Of a stretch of DNA of 15,164 nucleotides, positions 1 through 5,944 are shown in pieces. Under the pieces are notes generated by a model. That model was not told the origin of the DNA and did no database searches. It saw only the letters and a list, made by a program, of their open reading frames with translations. The stretch is from assembly GCA_013813825.1 (NCBI GenBank), contig JACCRA010000570.1, positions 1 to 15,164 on the forward strand, given 5' to 3'. The stretch's first letter is position 1, and the number at the start of each line of letters is the position of its first letter. A program made the position numbers and the translations under genes. Source of the stretch: Pyrinomonadaceae bacterium (GTDB lineage Bacteria > Acidobacteriota > Blastocatellia > Pyrinomonadales > Pyrinomonadaceae).

Positions 1-359
1 CGGTGAATCTCGTCGATGAACAGCACGTCGCCTTCCTGCAAGTTGGTCAACAGCGCGGCCAGATCGCCCGACTTTTCAATCACCGGGCCGGAAGTCGAAC
101 GCAACTCCGCGTTCATCTCGTTCGCCACGATAAACGCCAAGGTGGTTTTGCCTAAGCCCGGCGGGCCGGTCAGCAAGACGTGGTCGAGCGCCTCGCGCCG
201 CATCTGCGCCGCGCGGATGAAGACGCGCAGATTGTCCGTCGCCTTGCGCTGGCCGATGTACTCGGCGAGGCGCGTGGGCCGCAGCGACAACTCGAATTGT
301 TGCTCTTCGTCCATTACGCCCCGTTCGCGCACGCTGACTGGTTCGATATTTTCAGCCAT
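1..359 (-). CDS. ruvB: RuvB, Holliday junction branch-migration ATPase (N-terminal part, cut by window edge)
   Basis: RuvB is the AAA+ motor that drives branch migration of Holliday junctions together with RuvA. The 119 visible codons begin [10 protein letters not shown] and hold the family signature: LRP near residues 26-28, EYIGQ at 33-37, Walker [10 protein letters not shown] at 65-73 and Walker B with FIDEIH at 114-119. The gene continues past base 1, so the lid and winged-helix domains are not seen. The ATG at 359 has no clear Shine-Dalgarno (SD) sequence. An in-frame ATG at codon 16 is an alternative, but the longer N-terminus is usual in RuvB. It lies 24 bp downstream of an unknown gene that follows ruvA, which fits a ruvA-x-ruvB operon. 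Identity is very secure. Confidence 0.96.
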   Translation of the reverse strand, partial: MAENIEPVSVRERGVMDEEQQFELSLRPTRLAEYIGQRKATDNLRVFIRAAQMRREALDHVLLTGPPGLGKTTLAFIVANEMNAELRSTSGPVIEKSGDLAALLTNLQEGDVLFIDEIH

Positions 360-383
360 GAACAATTCAAAAACTGTGTTGCC

Positions 384-731
384 CTACACGCCGCTCAATC
401 CGCCGAGCCGGTAGCTGATTTCATAGGCGACCACTGGCTTGCCCGTTTGTTCTTTCAATCTCTGCACCAACTCAGGAGAGTAAGGGACGTGCTTAACAGG
501 CATCTCTTCACTGAAACTATAAGTCCGGCCCAAGAGGTTCAAGCCTACGCTCGGAACCGATTTTATCAAGATGTACTTGCCTTTGGGCAGCGGCTCCTTA
601 TCCCAAGCGACGCTTTCGCCCTTCAGCCTGCACCACAGTCGGTACACGTCATAGGCCAAGGCTTGCCGGACATTCTGGTAACGGGCTTGTGGGCGAACAT
701 CCGGCAGGTCGCGAATGGCTTGGATGAGCAT
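384..731 (-). CDS. Unknown 115-aa protein encoded between ruvA and ruvB
   Basis: I do not recognise this protein. It starts MLIQAIRDLPD and is predicted soluble, with no signal peptide and no membrane segment. An N-terminal part that looks helical (ALAYDVYRLW, about residues 24-33) is followed by a part that looks beta-rich (KGKYILIKSV, then GRTYSFSE). A strong SD, GGAGG, sits 6 bases before the ATG, which supports a real translated gene. It lies 17 bp after the ruvA stop and 24 bp before ruvB, so it is probably cotranscribed with both. Position alone suggests a link to recombination, but it could be an unrelated passenger. It does not resemble RuvC. Confidence 0.75.
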   Translation of the reverse strand: MLIQAIRDLPDVRPQARYQNVRQALAYDVYRLWCRLKGESVAWDKEPLPKGKYILIKSVPSVGLNLLGRTYSFSEEMPVKHVPYSPELVQRLKEQTGKPVVAYEISYRLGGLSGV

Positions 732-748
732 GTTCAGCCTCCATGACC

Positions 749-1369
749 TCAGCCTTTAGATAGTGATCGCAAGCTACGCCGGAGCAACAACTCGACGGAC
801 AGATCGCCGCCTTCCTGCATCGCTTGGGTGAGCACTTTCTCCGCCGCCGCGCGCTGGTAGCCGAGGTTGATGAGCGCGGAGATTGCATCTTCGCGCAGGG
901 CGTCCTCCGAGGGCGCGGCGCCGGCAGCCCGGGCGGCCAACTGCTCTTCGAGCGCGGGCGAAGAGAGAGCGGCCATCTTGTCGCGGAGTTCGATCACCAT
1001 GCGCTCGGCCGTCTTTTTGCCGACGCCGGGGATGGCTGTCAAGCGCGCGAGGTTGTTGGTGCGGATCGCGGCGATGATCTCGTCGGCGCTCATCCCGGAG
1101 AGCGTCGCGATGCCGGATTTGGGACCGATGCCGGTGACGGAAATCAGGAGCATGAACAGTTCTCGCTCGCGCGCGGTGCGGAAGCCGAACAGTTGCAGCG
1201 TGTCTTCGCGGACGTGCGTGTAGATGCGAAGCGCGACTTGCGCGCCCGGCTCTTCCATGTCGAAAAAAGTCGAGACCGGGATCGTGACTTCGTAGCCGAT
1301 CCCGCCCACGTCCAGAATGACGCTCGTCGCCTGCTTGAAAAGTAAAGTGCCGGTTAAGTGTGCAATCAT
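749..1369 (-). CDS. ruvA: RuvA, Holliday junction DNA-binding subunit
   Basis: RuvA binds the four-way junction as a tetramer and loads RuvB. The 206-aa product matches the usual length of about 200. Domain I is an OB fold starting MIAHLTGTLL and including GGIGYEVTIP. Two helix-hairpin-helix motifs follow, around VTGIGPKSG (78-86) and AIPGVGKKTAERM (112-124). An acidic and Ala-rich linker (about 133-157) leads to the C-terminal RuvB-contacting domain with ALINLGYQRAAAEK (165-178). The open frame extends 40 codons upstream, but that part translates a heptamer repeat and is not RuvA-like, so the ATG at 1369 is chosen. It is the first gene of a probable ruvA-x-ruvB operon and is divergent from rex. 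Confidence 0.96.
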   Translation of the reverse strand: MIAHLTGTLLFKQATSVILDVGGIGYEVTIPVSTFFDMEEPGAQVALRIYTHVREDTLQLFGFRTARERELFMLLISVTGIGPKSGIATLSGMSADEIIAAIRTNNLARLTAIPGVGKKTAERMVIELRDKMAALSSPALEEQLAARAAGAAPSEDALREDAISALINLGYQRAAAEKVLTQAMQEGGDLSVELLLRRSLRSLSKG

Positions 1370-1373
1370 AATT

Positions 1374-1563
1374 GGGTGTCGGGTGTCGGGTGTCGGGGCC
1401 GGCAGTTTTGCCAGCCCGCAGCATCCCTTTACCCGTCCCGTCATAGTAGTTGAGGTGTCAGAACTTCGGCAACGCGCGAGCGGCTTCATGATTCTGAATG
1501 ATGGCGGGCAGACATTTGAACGAGCCGGCGAGCGTTCTTACCCGACATCCGATACCTGACACC
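1374..1563. repeat. Heptamer inverted-repeat element A
   Basis: Three exact tandem copies of GGGTGTC lie at 1374-1394. About 145 bp later, at 1541-1563, the complementary units appear in opposite orientation with small variations (CCGACAT, CCGATAC, CTGACAC). The right arm, read on the minus strand, matches the left arm of the element at 10988 with one mismatch in 23 bases. It fills most of the ruvA-rex intergenic space. It resembles in style the short tandemly repeated heptamers known from cyanobacteria, but any common origin is inference. Confidence 0.8.
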
Positions 1564-1585
1564 GTTTTATTGTCCGCGCTATACT
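1556..1585 (+). promoter_or_regulatory. Probable sigma70-type promoter of rex
   Basis: CTGACA (1556-1561) and TATACT (1580-1585) are separated by 18 bp. The first is five of six to the -35 consensus TTGACA. Transcription would begin near 1592, just before a purine-rich SD (GAGAAGAGGG, 1595-1604) and the rex ATG at 1615. The -35 hexamer lies inside the last heptamer of repeat element A. I see no TTGTG-N-CACAA dyad typical of a Rex operator here. Confidence 0.5.
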
Positions 1586-1614
1586 ATCGCAACCGAGAAG
1601 AGGGAATTGCGTCG

Positions 1615-2334
1615 ATGAAGTCTGAGAAAATTTCGGAGTTGACGACGAACCGTCTGAGCGTTTATCTGCGCTGCCTGAATTTGTTGGCCGACGCCGGCGT
1701 GAAAACCATCTCCTCGCAGGCGCTCGCCGATCAGTTTAATCTCAATTCGGCGCAAATTAGAAAAGACCTCGCGCACTTCGGCGAGTTCGGCGTGCGCGGC
1801 GTCGGCTATTTCGTCGAGGAGTTGCGCCAGCACATCACAAAGATTCTGGGACTGGATAGCGCGCGCCGCGTCGGCATCGTCGGGGTGGGGAACTTGGGGA
1901 CGGCGCTGGCGAATTACAACGGCTTCACGGCGTCGAACTTCACGGTGGTCGCGCTGTTTGACAACGACCGGGAGAAGGTTGGTTGCCGCGTCGGCCGCGC
2001 CGGCATTGTGGTGCATGACGTGCGGAAGATGGCACGCGTAGTGCGCGCGGAAGGAATTGATGTGGCTGTCATCGCCGTGCCCGCGCGCGTCGCGCAACGT
2101 GCCTTGAATCAAGTGATGTCGGCGGGCGTCAAGGCCGTCTTAAACTTCGCGCCAGTCCGCTTGCACGCGCGCCTCGACGTCAAAGTGAAAACGGTCGATC
2201 TGACCATCTCGCTTGAATCGCTCTCGTATTACCTCGCCCGCCCGCAGATCACCTGCGTGACGAACCCGCGCAGCATCCTGCCCTACGAAGAGATCGCGCA
2301 GCGGGAAGAGAATGAACTGAAGGGCGAAGCCTGA
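1615..2334 (+). CDS. rex: Rex, redox-sensing transcriptional repressor
   Basis: Rex represses fermentative and respiratory genes and leaves DNA when the NADH/NAD+ ratio rises. The 239-aa product has the N-terminal winged helix (about 1-80), with a recognition region around SSQALADQFNLNSAQIRKDL (33-52) and the typical HFGEFGVRGVGY (54-65). A Rossmann NAD(H) domain follows with GIVGVGNLGTAL (87-98) and ALFDND (113-118). The C-terminal swapped helix contains SLSYYLA. The ATG at 1615 has the SD at 1595-1604; the longer open frame runs through the repeat and is not Rex-like. Only 11 bp separate it from the next gene, and it heads a tight run leading into a microcompartment locus. NADH sensing would suit redox metabolism there, but cotranscription is inferred from spacing. 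Confidence 0.95.
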   Translation: MKSEKISELTTNRLSVYLRCLNLLADAGVKTISSQALADQFNLNSAQIRKDLAHFGEFGVRGVGYFVEELRQHITKILGLDSARRVGIVGVGNLGTALANYNGFTASNFTVVALFDNDREKVGCRVGRAGIVVHDVRKMARVVRAEGIDVAVIAVPARVAQRALNQVMSAGVKAVLNFAPVRLHARLDVKVKTVDLTISLESLSYYLARPQITCVTNPRSILPYEEIAQREENELKGEA

Positions 2335-2345
2335 AAGGAATTTTT

Positions 2346-2642
2346 ATGAACGAAGACCCCACTCACAATTTGCCGCAACCATTTGAGGAACGTGTGTTGG
2401 CCGAACTTAGGGCTATGCGCGGAGAGTTATCGACGATGAACACACGCTTGACCTCACTTGAAGAAAAAGTTGACGCACGCTTACGCGAGACGCGACCGAT
2501 TTGGGAAGGCGTGCAGGCTCAACTGACAAGATTGGAGACGGAGATGAAGACTCTGAATCGACATTTCAAATCGCTAATCAACGACATGTTCAAGCTGCGC
2601 TCGCTCGTCGAAGAATTAGAGGATAATCAGCCGGCAGCTTGA
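2346..2642 (+). CDS. Small coiled-coil protein, function unknown (98 aa)
   Basis: The protein is highly charged and almost entirely helical. Hydrophobic residues spaced by three and four (AELRAMRGEL, RLTSLEEKVDARL, LTRLETEMKTLNRHF) predict a coiled coil over about residues 15-90. No signal peptide or membrane segment is seen. The segment DARLRETRPIWE is, from memory, common in small unannotated acidobacterial proteins; this is recollection, not a search. An SD-like AAAGGA precedes the ATG by 7 bases. It lies 11 bp after rex and 10 bp before the TonB-C gene, so it is probably cotranscribed. It could be a scaffold or oligomerisation partner; nothing in the sequence gives a specific role. Confidence 0.75.
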   Translation: MNEDPTHNLPQPFEERVLAELRAMRGELSTMNTRLTSLEEKVDARLRETRPIWEGVQAQLTRLETEMKTLNRHFKSLINDMFKLRSLVEELEDNQPAA

Positions 2643-2652
2643 AGGGGAAATT

Positions 2653-3072
2653 ATGAAGTCTGTTGCTAAAAGGGCTATACCGTTTGCGCTTGCTGGTTTG
2701 TTGGGAGTTGCTCTGTCCGCCGTATCCTTTTGGCGTACACCTCAGCCTGCAACAGAGTTGGTCTGTCGCTTTACTGAACCTGCCCTGTTGATACCCGCCG
2801 AGATAGTTTTTAAGCCCGAACCGATGTTCTACACGAACTGGGCGCGCGCACACAATTACTCAAGCATCGCCCGCGTGCAAGTTACACTGGGCGCAAATTA
2901 CCTTGTTTCAGACGTCACGCTGTTAACGCCTCTGCCGGAAGAAGTCGCGGGTGAAGTGCTCAATGTGGCAAGAAGTATTGAATTCATCCCGGCGTTAAGG
3001 AATGGTACGCCGGAAGAAAGCACGGTCATAGTTGAATACAAACTCGACGGGCGGCCAAAAGGTAGTGGCTGA
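2653..3072 (+). CDS. Membrane-anchored TonB C-terminal-domain protein (139 aa)
   Basis: The N-terminus is basic (MKSVAKR) and followed by one hydrophobic segment (about 9-27), either a signal anchor or an uncleaved signal. The rest fits a TonB C-terminal fold: KPEPMFYTNWARAH (about 55-68), IARVQVTLGANYLVSDVTLL, then RSIEFIPALRNGTPEESTV and VEYKLDG. Unlike true TonB it has no long Pro-rich periplasm-spanning region, and no ExbB or ExbD is nearby. Short single-domain versions are frequent in Acidobacteriota. A GAAGGGG SD lies 5 bases before the ATG. It sits 10 bp after the coiled-coil gene and 8 bp before the aldolase. A role in envelope energy transduction is not established; the domain call rests on motif resemblance. 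Confidence 0.75.
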   Translation: MKSVAKRAIPFALAGLLGVALSAVSFWRTPQPATELVCRFTEPALLIPAEIVFKPEPMFYTNWARAHNYSSIARVQVTLGANYLVSDVTLLTPLPEEVAGEVLNVARSIEFIPALRNGTPEESTVIVEYKLDGRPKGSG

Positions 3073-3080
3073 TTCAGAAC

Positions 3081-3908
3081 ATGGATGAACAAACCGCCAG
3101 ACGCGAGATCGTCCGCGTCGGAAAGCTACTGTACGAGCGTGGCTACGTCGTCTCTTCGGACGGCAACGTGAGCGTGCGTCTTGACGACGGGCGGATCGTG
3201 GCGACGCCGACGCAGACCGGCAAGGGGCGGATGACGGAAGACTCGCTCGCCGTCACGGACAGCGAAGGCAAGGCGCTCAACGACCGGAAGGCTTCGAGCG
3301 AGTTGGCGATGCACTTGCTCATTTATCGCGAGCGGCCGGAAGTGAAAGCCGTCTGCCACGCGCACCCGCCGCACGGCTCGGCGTTCGCCGTCGCGGGATT
3401 GGCAATCGATCAGCCGATCCTGTCGGAAGTGATCTTAACTTTAGGCTGCGTCCCGCTCGCCGAATACGGCACGCCTTCGACCGATGAACTGACGGAAGCG
3501 ATGCGTCCGCTCGTCAAGCACCACAACGCGCTTTTGATGGCGAATCATGGCGCGGTTGCCTACGGCGCGGACGTGTGGCAGGCGTTCGACCGTTTAGAAA
3601 CTTTGGAACACACGGCCAAGATCGCGATCCTTGCGCGCGCCCTCGGCGGCGCAAAAAATCTGCCGCCCGATGCGATTGAGAAACTGATTCACGTCCGCGA
3701 AAAGGCCGGCTACTTGGACGAGCGTGCCCGCTGCCAATCGTGCGGCTACCTGCACGAAACGCGGATCACTTGTCCCGCCGGCGACGGCGTGGCTCAAGCC
3801 CCACCGCCCCGCGCCGCTGCGGCGGCGGCAAACGGCGCTGGCAAAATCAACTTGACGCGCGAAGAACTGATCGAGTTGTTGAGTCAAGCCGCGCGACTAC
3901 GCGGGTGA
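3081..3908 (+). CDS. Class II (fuculose-phosphate type) aldolase with C-terminal encapsulation-type peptide
   Basis: This family cleaves sugar phosphates such as fuculose- or rhamnulose-1-phosphate to DHAP and lactaldehyde, using Zn2+. Visible landmarks are the phosphate-binding SSDGNVS (25-31), catalytic Glu74 in SSELAMH, zinc ligands His93 and His95 (CHAHPPHGSA), and His156 (NHGAVA). After the roughly 210-residue core come CQSCGYLHETRITC (Cys218, Cys221, Cys231), an Ala/Pro-rich linker (about 236-255) and a terminal amphipathic helix INLTREELIELLSQAARL (256-273). Linker plus helix is the architecture of BMC cargo targeting peptides and is known for aldolases of planctomycete PVM-type compartments. 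Shell genes follow directly. The start has no clear SD but follows the previous stop by 8 bp. The substrate cannot be read from sequence. Confidence 0.9.
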   Translation: MDEQTARREIVRVGKLLYERGYVVSSDGNVSVRLDDGRIVATPTQTGKGRMTEDSLAVTDSEGKALNDRKASSELAMHLLIYRERPEVKAVCHAHPPHGSAFAVAGLAIDQPILSEVILTLGCVPLAEYGTPSTDELTEAMRPLVKHHNALLMANHGAVAYGADVWQAFDRLETLEHTAKIAILARALGGAKNLPPDAIEKLIHVREKAGYLDERARCQSCGYLHETRITCPAGDGVAQAPPPRAAAAAANGAGKINLTREELIELLSQAARLRG

Positions 3909-3915
3909 GCGCCGT

Positions 3916-4527
3916 TTGAGACTGAGCGAATACAGGGAGTCTCTCTGGGGCGGACGCCGTCACCGCCCGCTGACCCGTAGCGAAGAACTGCTGGCGCGTA
4001 AAGTCTTCGCCGCGTCCTTGCCTTACGATTGCGTCCGTTTCGCCGACGCTTACCTGCCGGGCATCGACGTCCCCGTGACGCTGGCCTCCACGCCTTTCAG
4101 ACGACGGACGATCTACACGATCCATTGGGGCGACGGAGATGTCTTCGACAAGGGCGCGGACGCCTGCGGCAATGACGAGCGCGCGAGCCTGATTCACGAA
4201 CTGACGCACGTGTGGCAAGGTCATCACGGCGCTTTCGCGCAAGGCTACATGCTCAAGTCGTTCGCCGCACAAGGCTTTCACGGCGTCCGGGACGTGATGA
4301 CAGCGCGGCGGTGGCGCGGGTGGGCGTGCCATCGCCGGCGGGCTTACGACTACACGCGCAAACTCGGCCAGTCGTGGAAAAGTTTCAATGTCGAGCAGCA
4401 AGCGGCCATCGTTGAAGATTGGTTCCGCGAGTGGATGAAGAGCGGTCTGACAGAAGCGGGAGAGCCGACCGGCGACGCCCGCCATGCCTACATCGAGCAG
4501 CACATTCGCGCGCGCAGTGGCCGGTAA
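3916..4527 (+). CDS. HExxH zinc metallopeptidase-like protein within the BMC run (203 aa)
   Basis: The core motif is LIHELTHVWQG (92-102), a classic HExxH zinc site (His94, Glu95, His98). A plausible third ligand is Glu167 in EQQAAIVEDWF (160-170), after an aromatic stretch (AYDYTRKLGQSW). This order resembles the HELTHV(V/W)Q proteins found near eCIS/DUF4157 and Rhs/Vgr genes. There is no signal peptide or membrane segment, so it appears cytosolic. No ATG or GTG exists between the upstream in-frame stop and the peptidase-like region; TTG at 3916, preceded by GGGTGAG, is the best start. It begins 7 bp after the aldolase stop, which suggests translational coupling. Substrate is unknown; processing of compartment cargo or shell is speculation. 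Confidence 0.8.
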   Translation: MRLSEYRESLWGGRRHRPLTRSEELLARKVFAASLPYDCVRFADAYLPGIDVPVTLASTPFRRRTIYTIHWGDGDVFDKGADACGNDERASLIHELTHVWQGHHGAFAQGYMLKSFAAQGFHGVRDVMTARRWRGWACHRRRAYDYTRKLGQSWKSFNVEQQAAIVEDWFREWMKSGLTEAGEPTGDARHAYIEQHIRARSGR

Positions 4528-4626
4528 CGCGGCGGATTCAGAGTCCGCGTGTCGTTTGTGGTAATCTTGCCGCCGTTCCTGTGAAGGTGTTAAAAATCGG
4601 ATCGGTAGTGTTAAGGAGAATGACGA

Positions 4627-4908
4627 ATGCAAGAAGCACTTGGAATGGTCGAGACAAAAGGTCTCGTAGCGATGATCGAGGCGGCGGATGCGATGGTCAA
4701 AGCCGCGAACGTGACACTGGTCGGCTACGAAAAGATCGGCGCGGGATTCGTTACCGCCATCGTGCGCGGCGACGTGGCGGCAGTTAAAGCGGCGACGGAC
4801 GCGGGAGCGGCGGCGGCGCGTCGCGTCGGCGAATTGGTCAGCGTCCACGTCATCCCGCGCCCGCACGGCAGCGTGGACGAAGCCTTACCGATTGGTAATA
4901 ACAGCTAA
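4627..4908 (+). CDS. BMC-H hexameric microcompartment shell protein (93 aa)
   Basis: This is a single-domain BMC shell protein that would form the hexagonal tiles of a microcompartment facet. Diagnostic segments are [21 protein letters not shown] (3-23 region), the conserved edge Lys25 in VKAA, the pore loop KIGAG (36-40, the usual form being KIGSG), the helix [14 protein letters not shown] (47-60) and the closing [10 protein letters not shown] (71-80), where Arg78 is a conserved edge residue. Length is typical, with a short polar tail. A strong AAGGAG SD (4613-4618) lies 8 bases before the ATG, the best SD in the run, consistent with the major shell component. About 100 bp separate it from the metallopeptidase gene, so an internal promoter is possible. 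Confidence 0.95.
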   Translation: MQEALGMVETKGLVAMIEAADAMVKAANVTLVGYEKIGAGFVTAIVRGDVAAVKAATDAGAAAARRVGELVSVHVIPRPHGSVDEALPIGNNS

Positions 4909-4911
4909 CAG

Positions 4912-4973
4912 CCGTGACCAGTAACGAGAGGCCGGTGACAAGTTTAAGACTTCTTGCTCGTCACTCGTCACTG
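4912..4973. repeat. Inverted-repeat element B between BMC-H and first BMC-P genes
   Basis: The left arm has GTGACCAGTAACGAG (4914-4928) and the right arm CTCGTCACTCGTCAC (4958-4972). These are complementary at 13 of 15 positions, and the right arm shows a 7-bp period (CTCGTCA, CTCGTCA). The element fills the short gap between two shell genes and ends 7 bases before the ATG of the next gene, replacing any SD. Confidence 0.7.
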
Positions 4974-4979
4974 CTTTTT

Positions 4980-5255
4980 ATGATTATCGCGCGCATCCTC
5001 GGCACCGTCGTTTCAACGCAGAAGGACGGGCGGCTGCAAGGCCGGAAACTCATGCTCGTTCGCCCGCTAAATCTCGACGGGACGGACGCCGGTAACAGCT
5101 ACTTCGTCGCGGTCGATACGGTCGGCGCGGGCTTTCACGAGCGCGTCTTAGTCGTTGCCGGCTCCAGCGCCCGCCTCGCCGAAGGTTTGAAAGACCTGCC
5201 AGTCGATGCCGCGATTGTCGGCATCATCGACACGGTCGATATCGTTGATGATTAG
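4980..5255 (+). CDS. BMC-P (EutN/CcmL family) pentameric vertex protein 1 (91 aa)
   Basis: Pentamers of this family cap the vertices of microcompartment shells. The product begins MIIARILGTVVST and continues with GRKLMLVRPLNLDG, the conserved YFVAVDTVGAGFHERVLVV and the closing DAAIVGIIDTVDIV, all in family order and at the usual length of 85-100 aa. The open frame reaches back to 4914, but that part is the translation of repeat element B, so the ATG at 4980 is chosen. No SD is visible, because the preceding bases are repeat arm plus a T-run. This may lower its translation, which would suit a minor vertex component; that is inference. Confidence 0.93.
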   Translation: MIIARILGTVVSTQKDGRLQGRKLMLVRPLNLDGTDAGNSYFVAVDTVGAGFHERVLVVAGSSARLAEGLKDLPVDAAIVGIIDTVDIVDD

Positions 5256-5262
5256 AGCGACC

Positions 5263-5307
5263 AGCTTTCAGCCGTCAGCGATCAGGTTTAAACCAAAGCT
5301 GATTGCT
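5263..5307. repeat. Heptamer inverted-repeat element C
   Basis: Tandem heptamer units AGCTTTC, AGCCGTC and AGCGATC occupy 5263-5283. AGCGATCAG (5277-5285) pairs with CTGATTGCT (5299-5307) at eight of nine positions across a 13-base loop that contains the palindrome GTTTAAAC. It lies between the first and second vertex-protein genes and could form a hairpin in the mRNA. No T-run follows, so it is not an obvious terminator. Confidence 0.6.
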
Positions 5308-5360
5308 TGAAGTGGTTTTGATTTGATGAGTGTGGTGGCACGGTTTGGCTGAAGGCTAAG

Positions 5361-5654
5361 ATGCAACTCGCGCGGGTCATCGGGACGGTGGTGGCGACAG
5401 TGAAGAACGATTCGCTGGAGGGGCGCAAGTTGCTCATCATCCAGTCGCTCGACGCCGGTTTGCTGCCGCAGGGGACGCCGCTTGTGGCGCTCGACGCCGT
5501 CGGGGCGGGCGTCGGCGAATTAGTCTTCTGGTGTCGCGGGAAAGAGGCGAGCTTTCCGTTCCGGCGCGAGGACACGCCGACCGATTGCACCATCGTCGGC
5601 ATCGTTGATTCAGAGCGGCACGTCACCACGCCCGGGAGCCGGCGGCGGAGATGA
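5361..5654 (+). CDS. BMC-P (EutN/CcmL family) pentameric vertex protein 2 (97 aa)
   Basis: This is a second vertex-protein paralogue. It begins MQLARVIGTVVATVKN and has LEGRKLLIIQSLD, then PLVALDAVGAGVGELVFWCRG and DCTIVGIVD. The C-terminal tail TTPGSRRRR is strongly basic and absent from its two neighbours. GAAGG (5351-5355) is placed 5 bases before the ATG. The stop overlaps the start of the next gene in an ATGA, which implies translational coupling. Three divergent BMC-P copies in one locus are typical of PVM-type compartments, where the paralogues probably occupy different vertices or mixed pentamers. That functional split is known only in outline. Confidence 0.93.
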   Translation: MQLARVIGTVVATVKNDSLEGRKLLIIQSLDAGLLPQGTPLVALDAVGAGVGELVFWCRGKEASFPFRREDTPTDCTIVGIVDSERHVTTPGSRRRR

Positions 5655-5944
5655 TCATCGCGCGCGTGATCGGGAACGTCGTGGCGACGCAGAAGAACGA
5701 GCGTTATGAGAACGCGCGCGTAATGCTCTGCCAACCCGTCGATCTCGCCGGAAGAGAGACGGGCGCGACCTTGATCGCGCTCGACACGGTGGACGCGGGC
5801 GTGGGCGATCTGGTGATGATTGTGCAGGAAGGGTGGGGCGCTTCGACGGCCGCGACCGGAGAGCCGGGCGCGGCGATTGACTCGGCAATTGTCGGCGTGG
5901 TGGATGACATCGACTTATTACCGGAAGAGCAGAGAACAAGATGA
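5651..5944 (+). CDS. BMC-P (EutN/CcmL family) pentameric vertex protein 3 (97 aa)
   Basis: This is the third vertex-protein paralogue. It begins MIIARVIGNVVATQKNE and continues with ARVMLCQPVDLAG, then TLIALDTVDAGVGDLVMIVQEG and DSAIVGVVDDIDLL. The segment GWGASTAATGEPGAAIDSAIVG agrees best with canonical CcmL/EutN members (EGSSAR-like loop, then D-AIVGI-D). It starts within an ATGA overlap with vertex protein 2 and ends within an ATGA overlap with the next gene, so the three are almost certainly translated from one message. The tail is acidic and polar (LLPEEQRTR), in contrast to the basic tail of protein 2. Confidence 0.94.
   Translation: MIIARVIGNVVATQKNERYENARVMLCQPVDLAGRETGATLIALDTVDAGVGDLVMIVQEGWGASTAATGEPGAAIDSAIVGVVDDIDLLPEEQRTR

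Noticed and set aside
180..746. Long plus-strand open frame opposite ruvB and the unknown gene
   Set aside because: It lies antisense to ruvB, whose Walker motifs are unmistakable, and its translation shows no domain.
774..1424. Second minus-strand frame over ruvA
   Set aside because: It is an Arg/His-rich shifted reading of ruvA, typical of GC-rich shadow frames.
1374..1563. CRISPR array suggested by tandem GGGTGTC units
   Set aside because: Units are only 7 bp with no spacers, and the arms are inverted to each other.
1490..1614. Rex operator (TTGTG...CACAA dyad) upstream of rex, and likewise at the BMC genes
   Set aside because: I read the upstream regions and found no convincing dyad, so autoregulation by Rex is not claimed.
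4528..4560. Terminator after the metallopeptidase gene
   Set aside because: Only a 5-6 bp stem (GCGGA/TCCGC) without a T-run, too weak to support.
3847..4866. 339-codon minus-strand frame opposite the metallopeptidase and BMC-H genes
   Set aside because: It runs antisense through a clear HELTH motif and a canonical BMC domain and has no recognisable product.
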